From Taiwanofungus camphoratus (taxonomy: Eukaryota; Basidiomycota; Agaricomycetes; Polyporales; Taiwanofungaceae), in assembly GCA_003999685.1 (NCBI GenBank), contig CP021227.1:186001-250000 (forward strand): DNA of 64,000 nucleotides, read 5' to 3'. Made by a program: the position numbers and the translations under genes. Each line of letters opens with the position of its first letter. Position 1 is the first letter of the stretch. Of this stretch, positions 36,175-46,295 are shown in pieces. Below the pieces are notes generated by a model. The model ran no database searches. It saw nothing but the letters and a program-made list of their open reading frames with translations, and was not told where the DNA came from.

Positions 36175-36254
36175 GTCGACAGTGTCGCTTTGAATTTCAT
36201 AATTGATATAGAGTACCTTGAGACTAGTATCCTAGGCAGTAACACGTCAGAGCA

Positions 36255-37169
36255 ATGCAGAGACTACTATCGGATCCATCCGAGGCCCAATGTCCAGACT
36301 ATGCATCTCCGAGATATGCAGCTACTCGGGCATCATGTATCAATGCCAACACTACTGAGGCTCAAGCAATCCAGCTGCTGATAAACATATGGCATGAAGC
36401 CAATCAGGTGGATAGACAACAGTGGCAAAACCAGCTAGATGAACAGGCAGCAATACTAGAAAACCACATTCATCTAGCAGAGGAAGCCGAGACACATCGG
36501 CGTGAAGCTGCAAAGATCGAAGAAGAAGCCACACGGAAGGAAGAACTAAAGAAGAACAAAGGGAAATACATTCCTATTCCAGACCGAGATGCACCAATCA
36601 TCACACCAGTTCTTCCGGCAACTTATGCAGTCAGGAAGATGGAAAAAGGTCTGTATGTGGAGATGTACTATTACACTAACAAGGGGCTTGACGAGGCAAT
36701 CAATGTCACTGGCACAATTGATGATGAAGCAATGGTTCTCCAACAAAATGCAAATGGAACAACGGCGTGGGTACCTGCTGCCGCAACCAGAGATGCGCAT
36801 GGTGTTATCGATGACAAGGATCTGGTGTGGGAAGATTTCTGCCAGGCAGTTCCAAGAATGATCCTTGCCATGGAACAAGCTGGATGGCTTGCGGAGCGAG
36901 TCCTCATGGTCGCAACGTTCTGGGGAAATCTTCAGATTCATCCAATGCGGTCATCGAGAGATCCATTGGATCAGAAGACGCTACTGCTCTATCAAGCGGA
37001 GCAGCGGAAACTGTGGCATATGGCCATCCCCTCAGCACAGGGTGCATGGAATCTATCACGAATCAGTGAAGAGATCTTAGAAAAAACCAGGGCACGAGTT
37101 TACTGGGAAGACCGACGACAAAAAGACAATCAGAGAGATTTGTATGTCCATAATATTCATATGCCTTAG
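36255..37169 (+). CDS. gag-like ORF of the DIRS element
   Basis: 304 codons. A Gln/Glu/Ala-rich helical N-terminal half (about residues 40-100, probably coiled coil) is followed by an acidic region and a compact C-terminal part (VWEDFCQAVPRMILAMEQAG). Position before RT and lack of enzymatic motifs fit the putative gag of fungal DIRS elements. A run of C bases and a short minisatellite separate it from the next part. Confidence 0.6.
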   Translation: MQRLLSDPSEAQCPDYASPRYAATRASCINANTTEAQAIQLLINIWHEANQVDRQQWQNQLDEQAAILENHIHLAEEAETHRREAAKIEEEATRKEELKKNKGKYIPIPDRDAPIITPVLPATYAVRKMEKGLYVEMYYYTNKGLDEAINVTGTIDDEAMVLQQNANGTTAWVPAAATRDAHGVIDDKDLVWEDFCQAVPRMILAMEQAGWLAERVLMVATFWGNLQIHPMRSSRDPLDQKTLLLYQAEQRKLWHMAIPSAQGAWNLSRISEEILEKTRARVYWEDRRQKDNQRDLYVHNIHMP

Positions 37170-37239
37170 AAATTTATACTCACATTACCCCCCCCCCACC
37201 TTCTTTCAATGTCGGGATTTATCTCCCTTTTTTCATCCT

Positions 37240-37325
37240 ATTCCATCTGCCATCAAATGCCATCTGCCATCATATGCCATCTGCCATCATACGCCATCAA
37301 TCAATGTGCCATCATGTGCCATCGC
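37240..37325 (+). repeat. minisatellite of GCCATC words
   Basis: About eight loosely spaced copies of GCCATC, mostly as TGCCATC(A), at 10-11-bp intervals, between the gag-like frame and the zinc-finger segment of the DIRS element. A run of ten or eleven C bases lies just before it (about 37188-37198). Confidence 0.75.
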
Positions 37326-37499
37326 AAAGCCGAGCTGAACAGCGCAGTATGCAAAATCCGAATATGGTGATATCCTTGCCAAGACACTTGAGTCATGCCC
37401 AAAGCAGCTCGAACATTGGTCGAGTGCCATCAGATAGCCATCAGCATGCCAATGTGAGAACTGCGGCACAACCTTATCCATCTCGAAAACAGAATTTTC

Positions 37500-39779
37500 A
37501 AGCCGGCACAAGTGGACGTGTCCTCTCTGCTTGTGCCATCTGTCTTGGACGTCATCAACACCGTGTCATGGAATGCTGCGACACAAGCATATGGGACAAA
37601 ACACACTCATCTCTGGTGCAGCGAATCAACAAAGTTCTCTCGCTGCGAGACGGCCGAGCCCTATGCTTCAATTGGCAACGCCCCGAAGGATGCACAAGCA
37701 GGAACCACGACGAACGTCATTTATGCTCAGGGTGTGGACAGAACACTCACGGAGCTCAGCAGTGTCCTCGAGCAGAGAAAGCATCAACCTATCACACCGT
37801 ATAAAAGAGATCATTGGAAGATTTACTTACAGAGCGCGGGACTTCTTCCGAAATATGATCTTCTACTGGCAGGCTTGCGAAACGGCTTCATCATCAACAT
37901 ACCTGATATATCGCATACACAAACTCCATCTAACACAGATTCTGTACTTGATTTCTCGCATGAATTTGAAAATATTGTTGCCACGGAGACAAGAAAAGGC
38001 CGATACATTGGTCCATTCTCAAAGGATGCACTTGAGCAGCTTATTGGGCCTTTTCAGACATCACCGTTCTCTATCATTCCAAAGCCAGAAAAGCCAGGCA
38101 AGTATCGGATTGTTCAGAATTTCTCCTTTCCTCGTCGTCCATCCATTCAATTTCCAAACCCCTCTATCAATTCCACCATTAATTCCGATGACTTTCCGAG
38201 CACATGGGGGACCTTCACCATCATTGCGCAACTTATTCGAGGACTACCCCCAGGTTCACAAGCAGCCACACGAGATGTGGCAGAAGCCTATCGCACCATT
38301 CCACTTCACTACTCACAGTGGCCAGGATCAGTGGTATGTACAGGAGACAACGAGTTTCGAGTGGACACTTGTGTATCCTTCGGGAGCACACCATCATCAG
38401 GAGTATATGGCTATGTTGCAGATGCCGAAAATGATATTTTTAGATCACAAGGGATACTGCCGCTATCGAAATGGGTGGATGATCACCTCTTTGTTCGAAT
38501 TCTTCGACAGGAGCTTCAGCAATACAACAGTCATCGCAGCGACTTACATCAAAATCCAGCCACACGAGAACGCCATCATGATGGAGGACGCATCTGGTAT
38601 GGCACAAAATCCTCAGCCAACAATGTCAGTAGGGAGTCTGATGAAGACTACACTTTCGCATGCAAAGACCTATCATCATCTTCACCACGAAGCCAGGATG
38701 AGGCCAAGTACACCTACAACTTCACTGACATTGACGCCCTTTCAAGTGACCTTGGCATTCCATGGGAGCGCAGCAAGGACATTGCCTTCGCATTTACGGC
38801 AACATTCATTGGCCTGGTATGGAACCTTATGCAAGCGACAGTCAGTCTCGCAGCAACGAAGACGGCGAAATACCAACAAGCGATCCGTGATTGGCAACAT
38901 CAAAGCAGGCATACCCTTCTCGAGGTACAAAGGCTCTACGGCAAGTTGTTACATGCCTGCCTGGTTGTTCCCAGAGGACGTGCGTATCTCACTGGACTGG
39001 AGACCATGCTCGGAATCTGCTCTGATCGCCCTTTCATGCCATACACACCTGCCAAAGGTGTCACCGCAGATCTGGAATGGTGGGCTGCCATCCTCAGCCA
39101 GGCTGCTCCAGGACCCATACGGTCCATACCAGACAGCAACATCGAGGTCGTCGATATCGGAGCATTCTCAGATGCCAGTTCAGGCATTGGCATTGGCGTC
39201 ATCATCAATGGCTGGTGGCGAGCTTGGCGGCTTATCCCAGGATGGCAAACATTGGATGGACGCAGAGATATTGGATGGGCAGAGGCAGTCGGATTTGAAC
39301 TTGCAGTACGCACCCTCACCAGGACTCACGGCTTTACGAGCCATTACAGGATATACGGGGACAACCAGGGCGTTGTTGATGGATGGCGAAACAGCCGAAG
39401 TCGCAGCAAAGCCATCAATGCCGTTTTCAAAAGAATTCATCAGTACCTCACCGAAGGCAACAATCCCGAGTGCATACACACAGCCTACATACCCAGCAAG
39501 CACAATCCAGCAGATGCCCCATCTCGGGGTGTCTACTCATCCAAGTCCCTCCTCCTCCCACCACTCGAGCTTCCATCAGAACTCGGACGCTTTATTATCG
39601 ATGCTGAAGAACCCTACACAGCTACAGAGCTACGATGCCTCCGAGAGGGACGTTATCCAAAAGCGATCGCAAAGTCAATTGCGAACGCTGTCGCAGATAC
39701 TCGTGCCCGTGAACAATTTGACACGGACGACTTCCGTGACAAGTGCATCTACAGCAGTCTCCAGGATGACGACCATTGA
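37500..39779 (+). CDS. zinc-finger segment, RT and RNase H of the DIRS element
   Basis: A Cys/His-rich segment (CAICLGRHQHRVMECC; CSGCGQNTHGAQQC) precedes the RT. RT blocks are SPFSIIPKPEKPGKYRIVQN, RDVAEAYRTIPLHYSQWPGS, and WVDDH as the catalytic box. RNase H-like sequence follows (IGAFSDASSGIGIGVIING, then RIYGDNQGVV and HNPADAPSRG). These are the DIRS/Ngaro-type versions of the domains. Confidence 0.85.
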   Translation, partial: KPAQVDVSSLLVPSVLDVINTVSWNAATQAYGTKHTHLWCSESTKFSRCETAEPYASIGNAPKDAQAGTTTNVIYAQGVDRTLTELSSVLEQRKHQPITPYKRDHWKIYLQSAGLLPKYDLLLAGLRNGFIINIPDISHTQTPSNTDSVLDFSHEFENIVATETRKGRYIGPFSKDALEQLIGPFQTSPFSIIPKPEKPGKYRIVQNFSFPRRPSIQFPNPSINSTINSDDFPSTWGTFTIIAQLIRGLPPGSQAATRDVAEAYRTIPLHYSQWPGSVVCTGDNEFRVDTCVSFGSTPSSGVYGYVADAENDIFRSQGILPLSKWVDDHLFVRILRQELQQYNSHRSDLHQNPATRERHHDGGRIWYGTKSSANNVSRESDEDYTFACKDLSSSSPRSQDEAKYTYNFTDIDALSSDLGIPWERSKDIAFAFTATFIGLVWNLMQATVSLAATKTAKYQQAIRDWQHQSRHTLLEVQRLYGKLLHACLVVPRGRAYLTGLETMLGICSDRPFMPYTPAKGVTADLEWWAAILSQAAPGPIRSIPDSNIEVVDIGAFSDASSGIGIGVIINGWWRAWRLIPGWQTLDGRRDIGWAEAVGFELAVRTLTRTHGFTSHYRIYGDNQGVVDGWRNSRSRSKAINAVFKRIHQYLTEGNNPECIHTAYIPSKHNPADAPSRGVYSSKSLLLPPLELPSELGRFIIDAEEPYTATELRCLREGRYPKAIAKSIANAVADTRAREQFDTDDFRDKCIYSSLQDDDH

Positions 39780-40977
39780 TGGTACTCAGCGTTTCTCGGC
39801 TCCCCTTCCATCATCGACATCTGCATATAACACACCAAAACCATATCGAGTAGGGTTGACTCCCATACCATCAAACTTGCGTCCCCACTGCCTTGCACGA
39901 GATCGGCTACGACTCTGGCGACCATTGACATCGCGCACACCCAAAGATCAGCAAGGGAAGCCAATCACCATAACAGATGCTGACCTTGACCGGGTGCTAG
40001 CAGTCATTACAGTGTCATGGGCACAAGGCACTCGGGAGACGTATGGGGCAGGTCTTCTGGTATTTCACGTCTTCTGTGATACTCGCAACATTCCAGAGTC
40101 GCAGCGTTGCCCGGCTGGCAATGTTCTTATGTTAGCATTCATCGCAAGTTGTGCAGGAGCATATTCAGGCAAGTCGTTAGCCAACTATTTCTATGCAATC
40201 AAAGCATGGCATACCCTGCATGGCCAGCCTTGGGAGATGAACCATGCCGAAATGAATGCAGCGCTCGATGGCGCTACCAAACTTGCTCCACCCACCTCCA
40301 GAAGACCGAAGCATCACCCCTTCACCATTGACTTCATCACCCAGCTTCGGTCAAAACTCGATATCACATTACCACTGGACGCAGCAGTTTTTGCATGCCT
40401 GACAACGACGTTCTTTAGCATGGCAAGACTAGGTGAATTCACACTAACAAATTCCAAAGCTTTCGACCACCAGACGCACGTCACACCCAGTGATATCTCG
40501 ACCAGGCAAGACCGTCATGGCTTGGACGTCACAGTCTTCCATATCCCACGCACCAAAGTCACCGCAGTGGAAGGGGAAGATGTCTATTGGGCCACCCAAA
40601 TGGGACTTGCGGATCCCGCAGCAGCACTCGCAAACCACCTCGCCGTCAACAAACCACCAAGGGATGGGCCGCTTTTCGCACGACGACATCGACAAGGCAT
40701 GGAGCCACTTACACGATCGGTTTTTCTGAAACGGCTCAACATTGCAGCGAGCGCGCTTGGAGTCGAGTCGCTCAAAGGGCATGGCATACGGATTGGAGCT
40801 ACGCTGGAGTATCTACTTCGGGGAGTACCATTTGATGTTGTCAAATCTCTCAGCTGCTGGAGCGGAGACAGTTTCACACTTTATCTCCGGCAGCATGCAG
40901 TGGTCATGGCACCATATCTGCAAGGCACCCCCATCCTGGAACCCTTCACGCGGTACACCATGCCACCTGCTCGATAA
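39780..40977 (+). CDS. tyrosine recombinase of the DIRS element
   Basis: Follows the RNase H part in an overlapping frame. An N-terminal SAM-like domain (SWAQGTRETYGAGLLVFHVF) is followed by a phage-integrase-like catalytic domain: MARLGEFTLT, then GHGIRIGATLEYLLRG and SLSCWSGDSFTLYLRQH, which hold the Arg, His-x-x-Arg and Tyr positions of the family. This enzyme replaces a DDE integrase in DIRS elements and explains the lack of a target duplication. Confidence 0.88.
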
Positions 40978-41228
40978 TAGACCGAGGTACGTTTTCCCGC
41001 TCCTAACACAGGGGTATCTAACCTTCGCTTCGACGCGTCGTGAGACTCCTAATTCATGGGAATCACAGCTCACGTTAGTCTTTCTCCCTTTGCTAGGTTC
41101 GGGCTCTTGTTTCGGGTCAAAAAACCTCTGGTTTTTGCCCACATATGCTAATATCACTTATCGTTTGTATTGGCGGCTCTGCCGCAACCCATCCTTAATA
41201 ACAAAGTATTATCCTACTCTCTTTCTCA

Positions 41229-43365
41229 AATCCACGTACTGGACGTACATAGATGTTAGAATCGATACGATCCAGCGATTTATACTCGCGCTGGGTGCGA
41301 TGTCCGGATTTTGCAACATCCCTTTGATATAGTGTGCGTCAACCTCTACTATAAGGTTCCTAACTCCGATTAGGTAGATTCGTAGTACGCGAAGTGCTCG
41401 AAACAATCCGTAGATCTCTAACTTCGGTTGCGAGAACCTCCGCTCGCGATCATTTAGGGTGATGGATCCGAAACGATTGTAGAATCGAACTTTAGGGTTG
41501 TCCTCATCGCATTGGCAAAGGTGATAGCCAACTGCAATATAGGAGGTGTCAACCGCTAAGATCACGGACGCACCTGATGAATAGTTAATGGATCGGAGAG
41601 CTGGAGAGGACAGCAAAGTATCCTTAAGGTCCTCCTGCGCTGCGATTTGCGCTGGACCAAATTCGAAGGGTACCGCCTTTCGCGTTAGGCGTACTAAGGC
41701 ATCTGCACGATGTGCGAAGTTTCGGATGAAGATACGGACCACTCCAATGGTTCCTAAAAAGGCTCGAACGTCAGATAGGGTCGCACAAGGTCCCCAGTTG
41801 CGTATGGCTGCAACACGAGACTCGTCCGGTAGGTGACCTTCTGGAGTACACCGATGCCCTACAACGGTGATTTCGCGGGCAATTAGAATGCTTTTAACTC
41901 CAGAAAAGGTACCTCCTGCATAGCGCATGCGTGTGACTATCCTATTGAGGTTCGTAAAATGTTCCCAAACAAACTTTTGAATGCCTGGGTTCTCCGAAAT
42001 AGGTACGAGATCGTACGAACTTTCAGGGCCTTTGACCGGAACATCGTCGATATAGAGAACCGTTAGGTGAGGAATTTCGGGCTGTAGGATGTGCGTAACA
42101 TCATCGTGGAAGATAGGGACCGAGTTGGTCCACCCCATAGGTAGAGTGACCAATCTCATAGCTTCGAAAGGTGTTTGAAATGTCGTAAGATCGCGCGAAG
42201 TCTCCGCTATCAAGCGTTCATCATAGCCTACATATAGATCCAACATAGCACCACAAGGTCGTCCTCCGAACTGTTCTGCGAGGTGTTCGGGAGTCGGAGG
42301 AACACCTGAGTGTTGAATCGTGACAGCGTTTAGGGGTTCCAGACTATGTACGAGACGTAGGGACTTTCCATCTTTCTTCACCACACAAAACCATCGTGAA
42401 CGATAGGAAGAATTCGAAGGTTCGTAGACCCTAGCTGCGATCTTCTTTTTGATTATTGCGCACACTTCGTTGTAGATTCCGGGTGGGATAGGAATGTTCT
42501 TTTGTACCCATGGCGTGTGCGGTACTACCGGAAAGTCGATAGGAGGGAAGTACTCCGGCTTGAAGCACCCCCTTTCGGAGTCATTCCAAGCGAACGCATC
42601 AGCGTGTAGGGTCATAAAATGATGTAGTAGGTCCCTCTCTGCTGGTTGTAGGAAGTCTCCACTGTGTAGCTTGTCCGTGAGATCGTGCTGTTCTTGCGTA
42701 TATCGCGAAGTAGGTTCGAAAGGTGGTGGAGTCGGTGATAGGGTAGGCATCGTCGCTAAAGGGTCGCCTTTAATTTCGCGAATGATTCGGAATCGTTCGT
42801 CCAAAGCTCCCAGAATAGGGCGAGTCTTCAGCGCTACAGGCTTGTACTTCTTTTTCGATGCTGCAAATGTAGGAATAGGGGAAGAATCTGACAACTTAGG
42901 AAGGGATACCATCGGATTAGGAGCAAGGGAAGGTCTTCGGGCTGACTTCGTGACCTTCGTAGCGTTCCTGGGACCTGGAATGGGGATAGAGGATATGTCT
43001 TTAGAGGCGGAAAGCGAAAGCATAGGGAGAGAATTCGGATTATCGTGTGAAAGGGAGGGAGCCTCGGGCGGTGTTGCTGCTGCTAGAAAGCCAGATAGCC
43101 ACCTAGTATGATCAGCAGGACCTTCCGAGACTTTCGAAGATTCGCTAAAATAGAGAGACTGCAGATAGCTAGACACAGAGTTAGAGACTGATAGATAGAG
43201 CGCAGGAACAGAATTGTTATCTGCTGCATTTACAGCAGTGAAAGACACGATTTTAGGGGTATCGGATTCATACTCAACGACCAGGGCGACCTCTCCTTGA
43301 TTTCTCAAATCCTCGAAATCTAAAAACCCGATCGTAAATGATTTGAAGAGTTCGCGTGGGGGCAA
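41229..43365 (-). CDS. RT and RNase H part of A-element pol
   Basis: Starts 46 bases inside the end of the gag-protease frame. A long disordered N-terminal part is followed by RT (PHTPWVQKNIPIPPGIYNEV, SRWFCVVKKDGKSLRLVHSL, MGWTNSVPIF, LYIDDVPVKGP) and RNase H (LAVDTSYIAVGYHLCQCDED, FSQPKLEIYGLFRALR). The frame is cut by the DIRS insertion and resumes in the integrase part at 36028. Confidence 0.88.
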
Positions 43366-45980
43366 CTATGATGATGGGCTGGTAAGAACTTTTGACGTCC
43401 TCGAGGCATCGTAGGGATGGTCGCGACTTCGCTCGTGTTCGGGCATACGATCGTGATGGTCTGCTCCTCGTTTCCGAAGTTCTTAACCACACTCTCGGTT
43501 ACCACATCGAAGGGACGGCCTAGAAGGATATCGTAGGAGGGATTGCGTATGACGTGCATCTGTAGGTACAACACGATGTCGCCTACTTGGAACGAGACAT
43601 TTCGAACCAGTCCTAAGGAACGGTCAATACTGCCATTAGCAGACTGCATATTTAGCTGCACGGAAGGGTCGTAGATTAGTCCTAAGGCATGACAGACTTG
43701 CTCTGACATCGCAACCACTTGTGAACCAGGGTCCACAATGCATTCGATTCGTTCTTTGTTGTCGATTAGGGTTTCGATAGAACGGATAGAGTTCGAGTCG
43801 CGGGCTACTATAATTTCAGAGGGTTCTTCCTTTCCGGGTACGTGTCGTAAGTACGTTTCGTAGGGGTCTGGAATTATGGTCGAACCAGGGACAAGGGGTT
43901 CACCGTGGCACGATAGTTCGGAGGTTGCTAGCGTCGTTTTAGAAGCGAGATCGTCTGAGAGTTCTGTAATTTGAGCCATATGAGTAGCCTTAGGATCCAT
44001 AGGCACACGTTTAGGGGTGATGGCTTCGCGATATCGCGCACGAACATCCGGGGATATAGATAGTAGCTCCTCGGGCGTTAGTGTAACCACTGGTGTTCTC
44101 ATAGATCGCGCGAATATTTCCTCTGTAAGTTTCTCCTGATGGACCGGTGTGATCGTCTTATAGGCCACGTCCTTGCCCTTGTCTGCTGTAGGCTTCGGAG
44201 CTGCTGCGAAATTTCGAAGATTCGGAGGTGCGTAAGTAGCATCGCGAGCATTAGCGAAAGGATGTACTGGTGGAGTGGGCGGTGGAATGGCTGCTTGTGA
44301 TGCTGGTTGGGCTGGTACGTTAGGTGTAGATGAGGCATGCTCCGATGAGTTCGGGGGTGGATCGGACGCATTCGCAGGCTTCGGAGGTGAAGGCGCTGAA
44401 TTAGAAGGATAATTGGATCGCTTTAGAATGGTAGGAGGGGTCTGGTTCTGCGCCTCCGCCGCTGGGGCATCTTGGTTAGCAGGGGGATCCACTACTGGAT
44501 GCTGAGCGCGTCCTATCGGAGGTGCGTTGGCTAAGGGTGGGTTTCTAGGATCAGACTGCGCGTTAGGAGCACCCTGCCTTCTGCGCTGGGGTACTTCCAC
44601 ACCATCGAAGACTTCGCGACGTCTCCGAAGTTGGTAAATCTCGTGTTCTAAAGCGGCTATACGATCCTCGGCGGATAGTGAGAATGCAGGCACATTTAGG
44701 CGATTGTCGATTTCGAATAGGAGCTGTGGGGAGGAATTCGTGCCATTTCGTCGATGATATTCGTAAAGCCTATCGCGAATCGTACGTCCTGGGATCGTTC
44801 TGGGTACGAAATTTCCATTTGGCAGCACTATCTTTCCATCTGGGTTGCGCTTGCACTTGCCATCCTTGATGTCTTGCTCAATGTGCTTGCAACACCTAGT
44901 GCAGCAGTCCAAGTCCCCGCAATAGTGACAGTACTGGCCTTCTACATGAGTGTGCTCGCCGCGCGAACTGTCCAATCGAGGGGGCCGCTGGTTCGCAAGA
45001 ACAGGAGCTAGCGCACTGGTTACGGACTTCGTGAGGATCTCCGCGAACGTCTGTAGATCCTCTATCTTTAGCGATGAGCCCCCCACGGGCACGGCAGTGG
45101 GCGAAGTAGTTACAGTCGTAGCAGAGGTAAGAGTCGTAGAAGTACCAAGGAGTACGAACTTTGCCGCGCTATGTAGCTGGTCCAAGGTGTAGGGATCATC
45201 GGGTAAGTGATCAGGGAACTTTAGCTGTAACCTAGTAGACACGCGAGCCCATAGTGAAGGCTGGAAGGCCCTCGCGAAAGCACGGCTTTGCTCAATAGTA
45301 GACAACCTATTTTTCGAAATTAGGTACTTCGTGATGGCATAAAGCTCACGATAGAAGCTTCCTAAGTCTGCCGCATTGTTGATTCCAATTCTAGCACGTT
45401 CTCCTATCAACTGGTCCAAGTCAGACATAGACCACATTCTATCGTCCTCTGTGCCTGGGTAGAGGCTTCTAATCTCCTTCTTGAAGTCTTCGTAGGTCTT
45501 CGTGACATCAGAACACTCAGGGAGGGACTCCCATAGGTCCGAAACATCGATAGGAGGGTAGCGAGTAGTCCAGTGTTTCTTCGTCGCCTCATCCGCTATC
45601 TGGCAGCGGACAAAAAGTGACTCTAAGTCCTGGAAATACCTTCGGATGGTCCTAGGCTGGTCAGGATCAAAGGTGGGGGATGTACGATCTCCTCGGGGTG
45701 GCATGAGTGGAGGTGCGTTCATGGTTGACACAGAAATAGGATTTAGGGGATTAGCTAAAGTGGGTGCGGTCAAAGATGGGTTCGATGCTGAGTTGATGCT
45801 AGCTGAAGAAGATTGGGTCGTAGAAGCGTCGGAAAGTGTAATAGAAGGAATCGGAGGGGAACGCGAAGCTGATGGGAGCGTAGAGGATAGCTGAGGGGAT
45901 GCCGGTAAATGGACTAAGATAGGGTCAGACACTGAAGAAGGACCGCTTCCTTCGGAGGTGTTAGGAAGCTCAGGGGACAT
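43320..45980 (-). CDS. gag and protease of the A element
   Basis: 886 codons. A Ser/Pro-rich N-terminus leads into a capsid-like helical domain (RTIRRYFQDLESLFVRCQIA at about residue 105, RAFARAFQPSLWARV at about 230). A Cys cluster (CHYCGDLDCCTRCC, about residue 360), a long Pro/Ala-rich linker and a retropepsin-like segment (CIVDPGSQVVAMSEQVC, then YDILLGRPF) follow. gag and pol are in overlapping frames, so a frameshift or re-initiation is expected, as in related elements. Confidence 0.85.
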   Translation of the reverse strand: MSPELPNTSEGSGPSSVSDPILVHLPASPQLSSTLPSASRSPPIPSITLSDASTTQSSSASINSASNPSLTAPTLANPLNPISVSTMNAPPLMPPRGDRTSPTFDPDQPRTIRRYFQDLESLFVRCQIADEATKKHWTTRYPPIDVSDLWESLPECSDVTKTYEDFKKEIRSLYPGTEDDRMWSMSDLDQLIGERARIGINNAADLGSFYRELYAITKYLISKNRLSTIEQSRAFARAFQPSLWARVSTRLQLKFPDHLPDDPYTLDQLHSAAKFVLLGTSTTLTSATTVTTSPTAVPVGGSSLKIEDLQTFAEILTKSVTSALAPVLANQRPPRLDSSRGEHTHVEGQYCHYCGDLDCCTRCCKHIEQDIKDGKCKRNPDGKIVLPNGNFVPRTIPGRTIRDRLYEYHRRNGTNSSPQLLFEIDNRLNVPAFSLSAEDRIAALEHEIYQLRRRREVFDGVEVPQRRRQGAPNAQSDPRNPPLANAPPIGRAQHPVVDPPANQDAPAAEAQNQTPPTILKRSNYPSNSAPSPPKPANASDPPPNSSEHASSTPNVPAQPASQAAIPPPTPPVHPFANARDATYAPPNLRNFAAAPKPTADKGKDVAYKTITPVHQEKLTEEIFARSMRTPVVTLTPEELLSISPDVRARYREAITPKRVPMDPKATHMAQITELSDDLASKTTLATSELSCHGEPLVPGSTIIPDPYETYLRHVPGKEEPSEIIVARDSNSIRSIETLIDNKERIECIVDPGSQVVAMSEQVCHALGLIYDPSVQLNMQSANGSIDRSLGLVRNVSFQVGDIVLYLQMHVIRNPSYDILLGRPFDVVTESVVKNFGNEEQTITIVCPNTSEVATIPTMPRGRQKFLPAHHHSCPHANSSNHLRSGF

Positions 45981-46295
45981 GGACTGAGGTTCGAAGTCCT
46001 CAATTGGTGAGTCTTCGGACGTGGTAAGCGTGTCTAGAGACCCTTCGAAAAGAGCCTCGAAGTCGGGGGTCGATTCGGAAGATTCGAGTGTAGAAATGAT
46101 ATCGGAGGGGATAGTCGTAGGTGTTTGCGAAGAGGTGCTTCGTGTGGAAGGCCTGCTTGAGTATAGTAACGATAGCCGACCTGAAAGAACTCGGATAGTA
46201 ACTGATCGCTGTTTCTCAGAGAGGACTGGTTAGACGTAGGATGATCTGAAGGCAATGAAATCTTGACTGCTCCCCCTCGCGGTGGGCTCCAGAAA

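Larger units (their letters stand above)
36029..41228 (+). mobile_element. DIRS-type tyrosine-recombinase retrotransposon, inserted in A-element pol
   Basis: About 5.2 kb. The flanking A-element sequence becomes continuous when it is taken out, at GTACTA/AATCCAC, with no obvious target duplication, as expected for DIRS. Parts in order: end region with inverted repeats (36029-36200), gag-like frame (36255-37169), zinc-finger segment (about 37500-37790), RT and RNase H (about 37800-39779), tyrosine recombinase (about 39780-40977) and a right end region to 41228. The main domains look intact and the copy must be younger than the A element that hosts it. Boundaries are good to a few bases. Confidence 0.85.
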
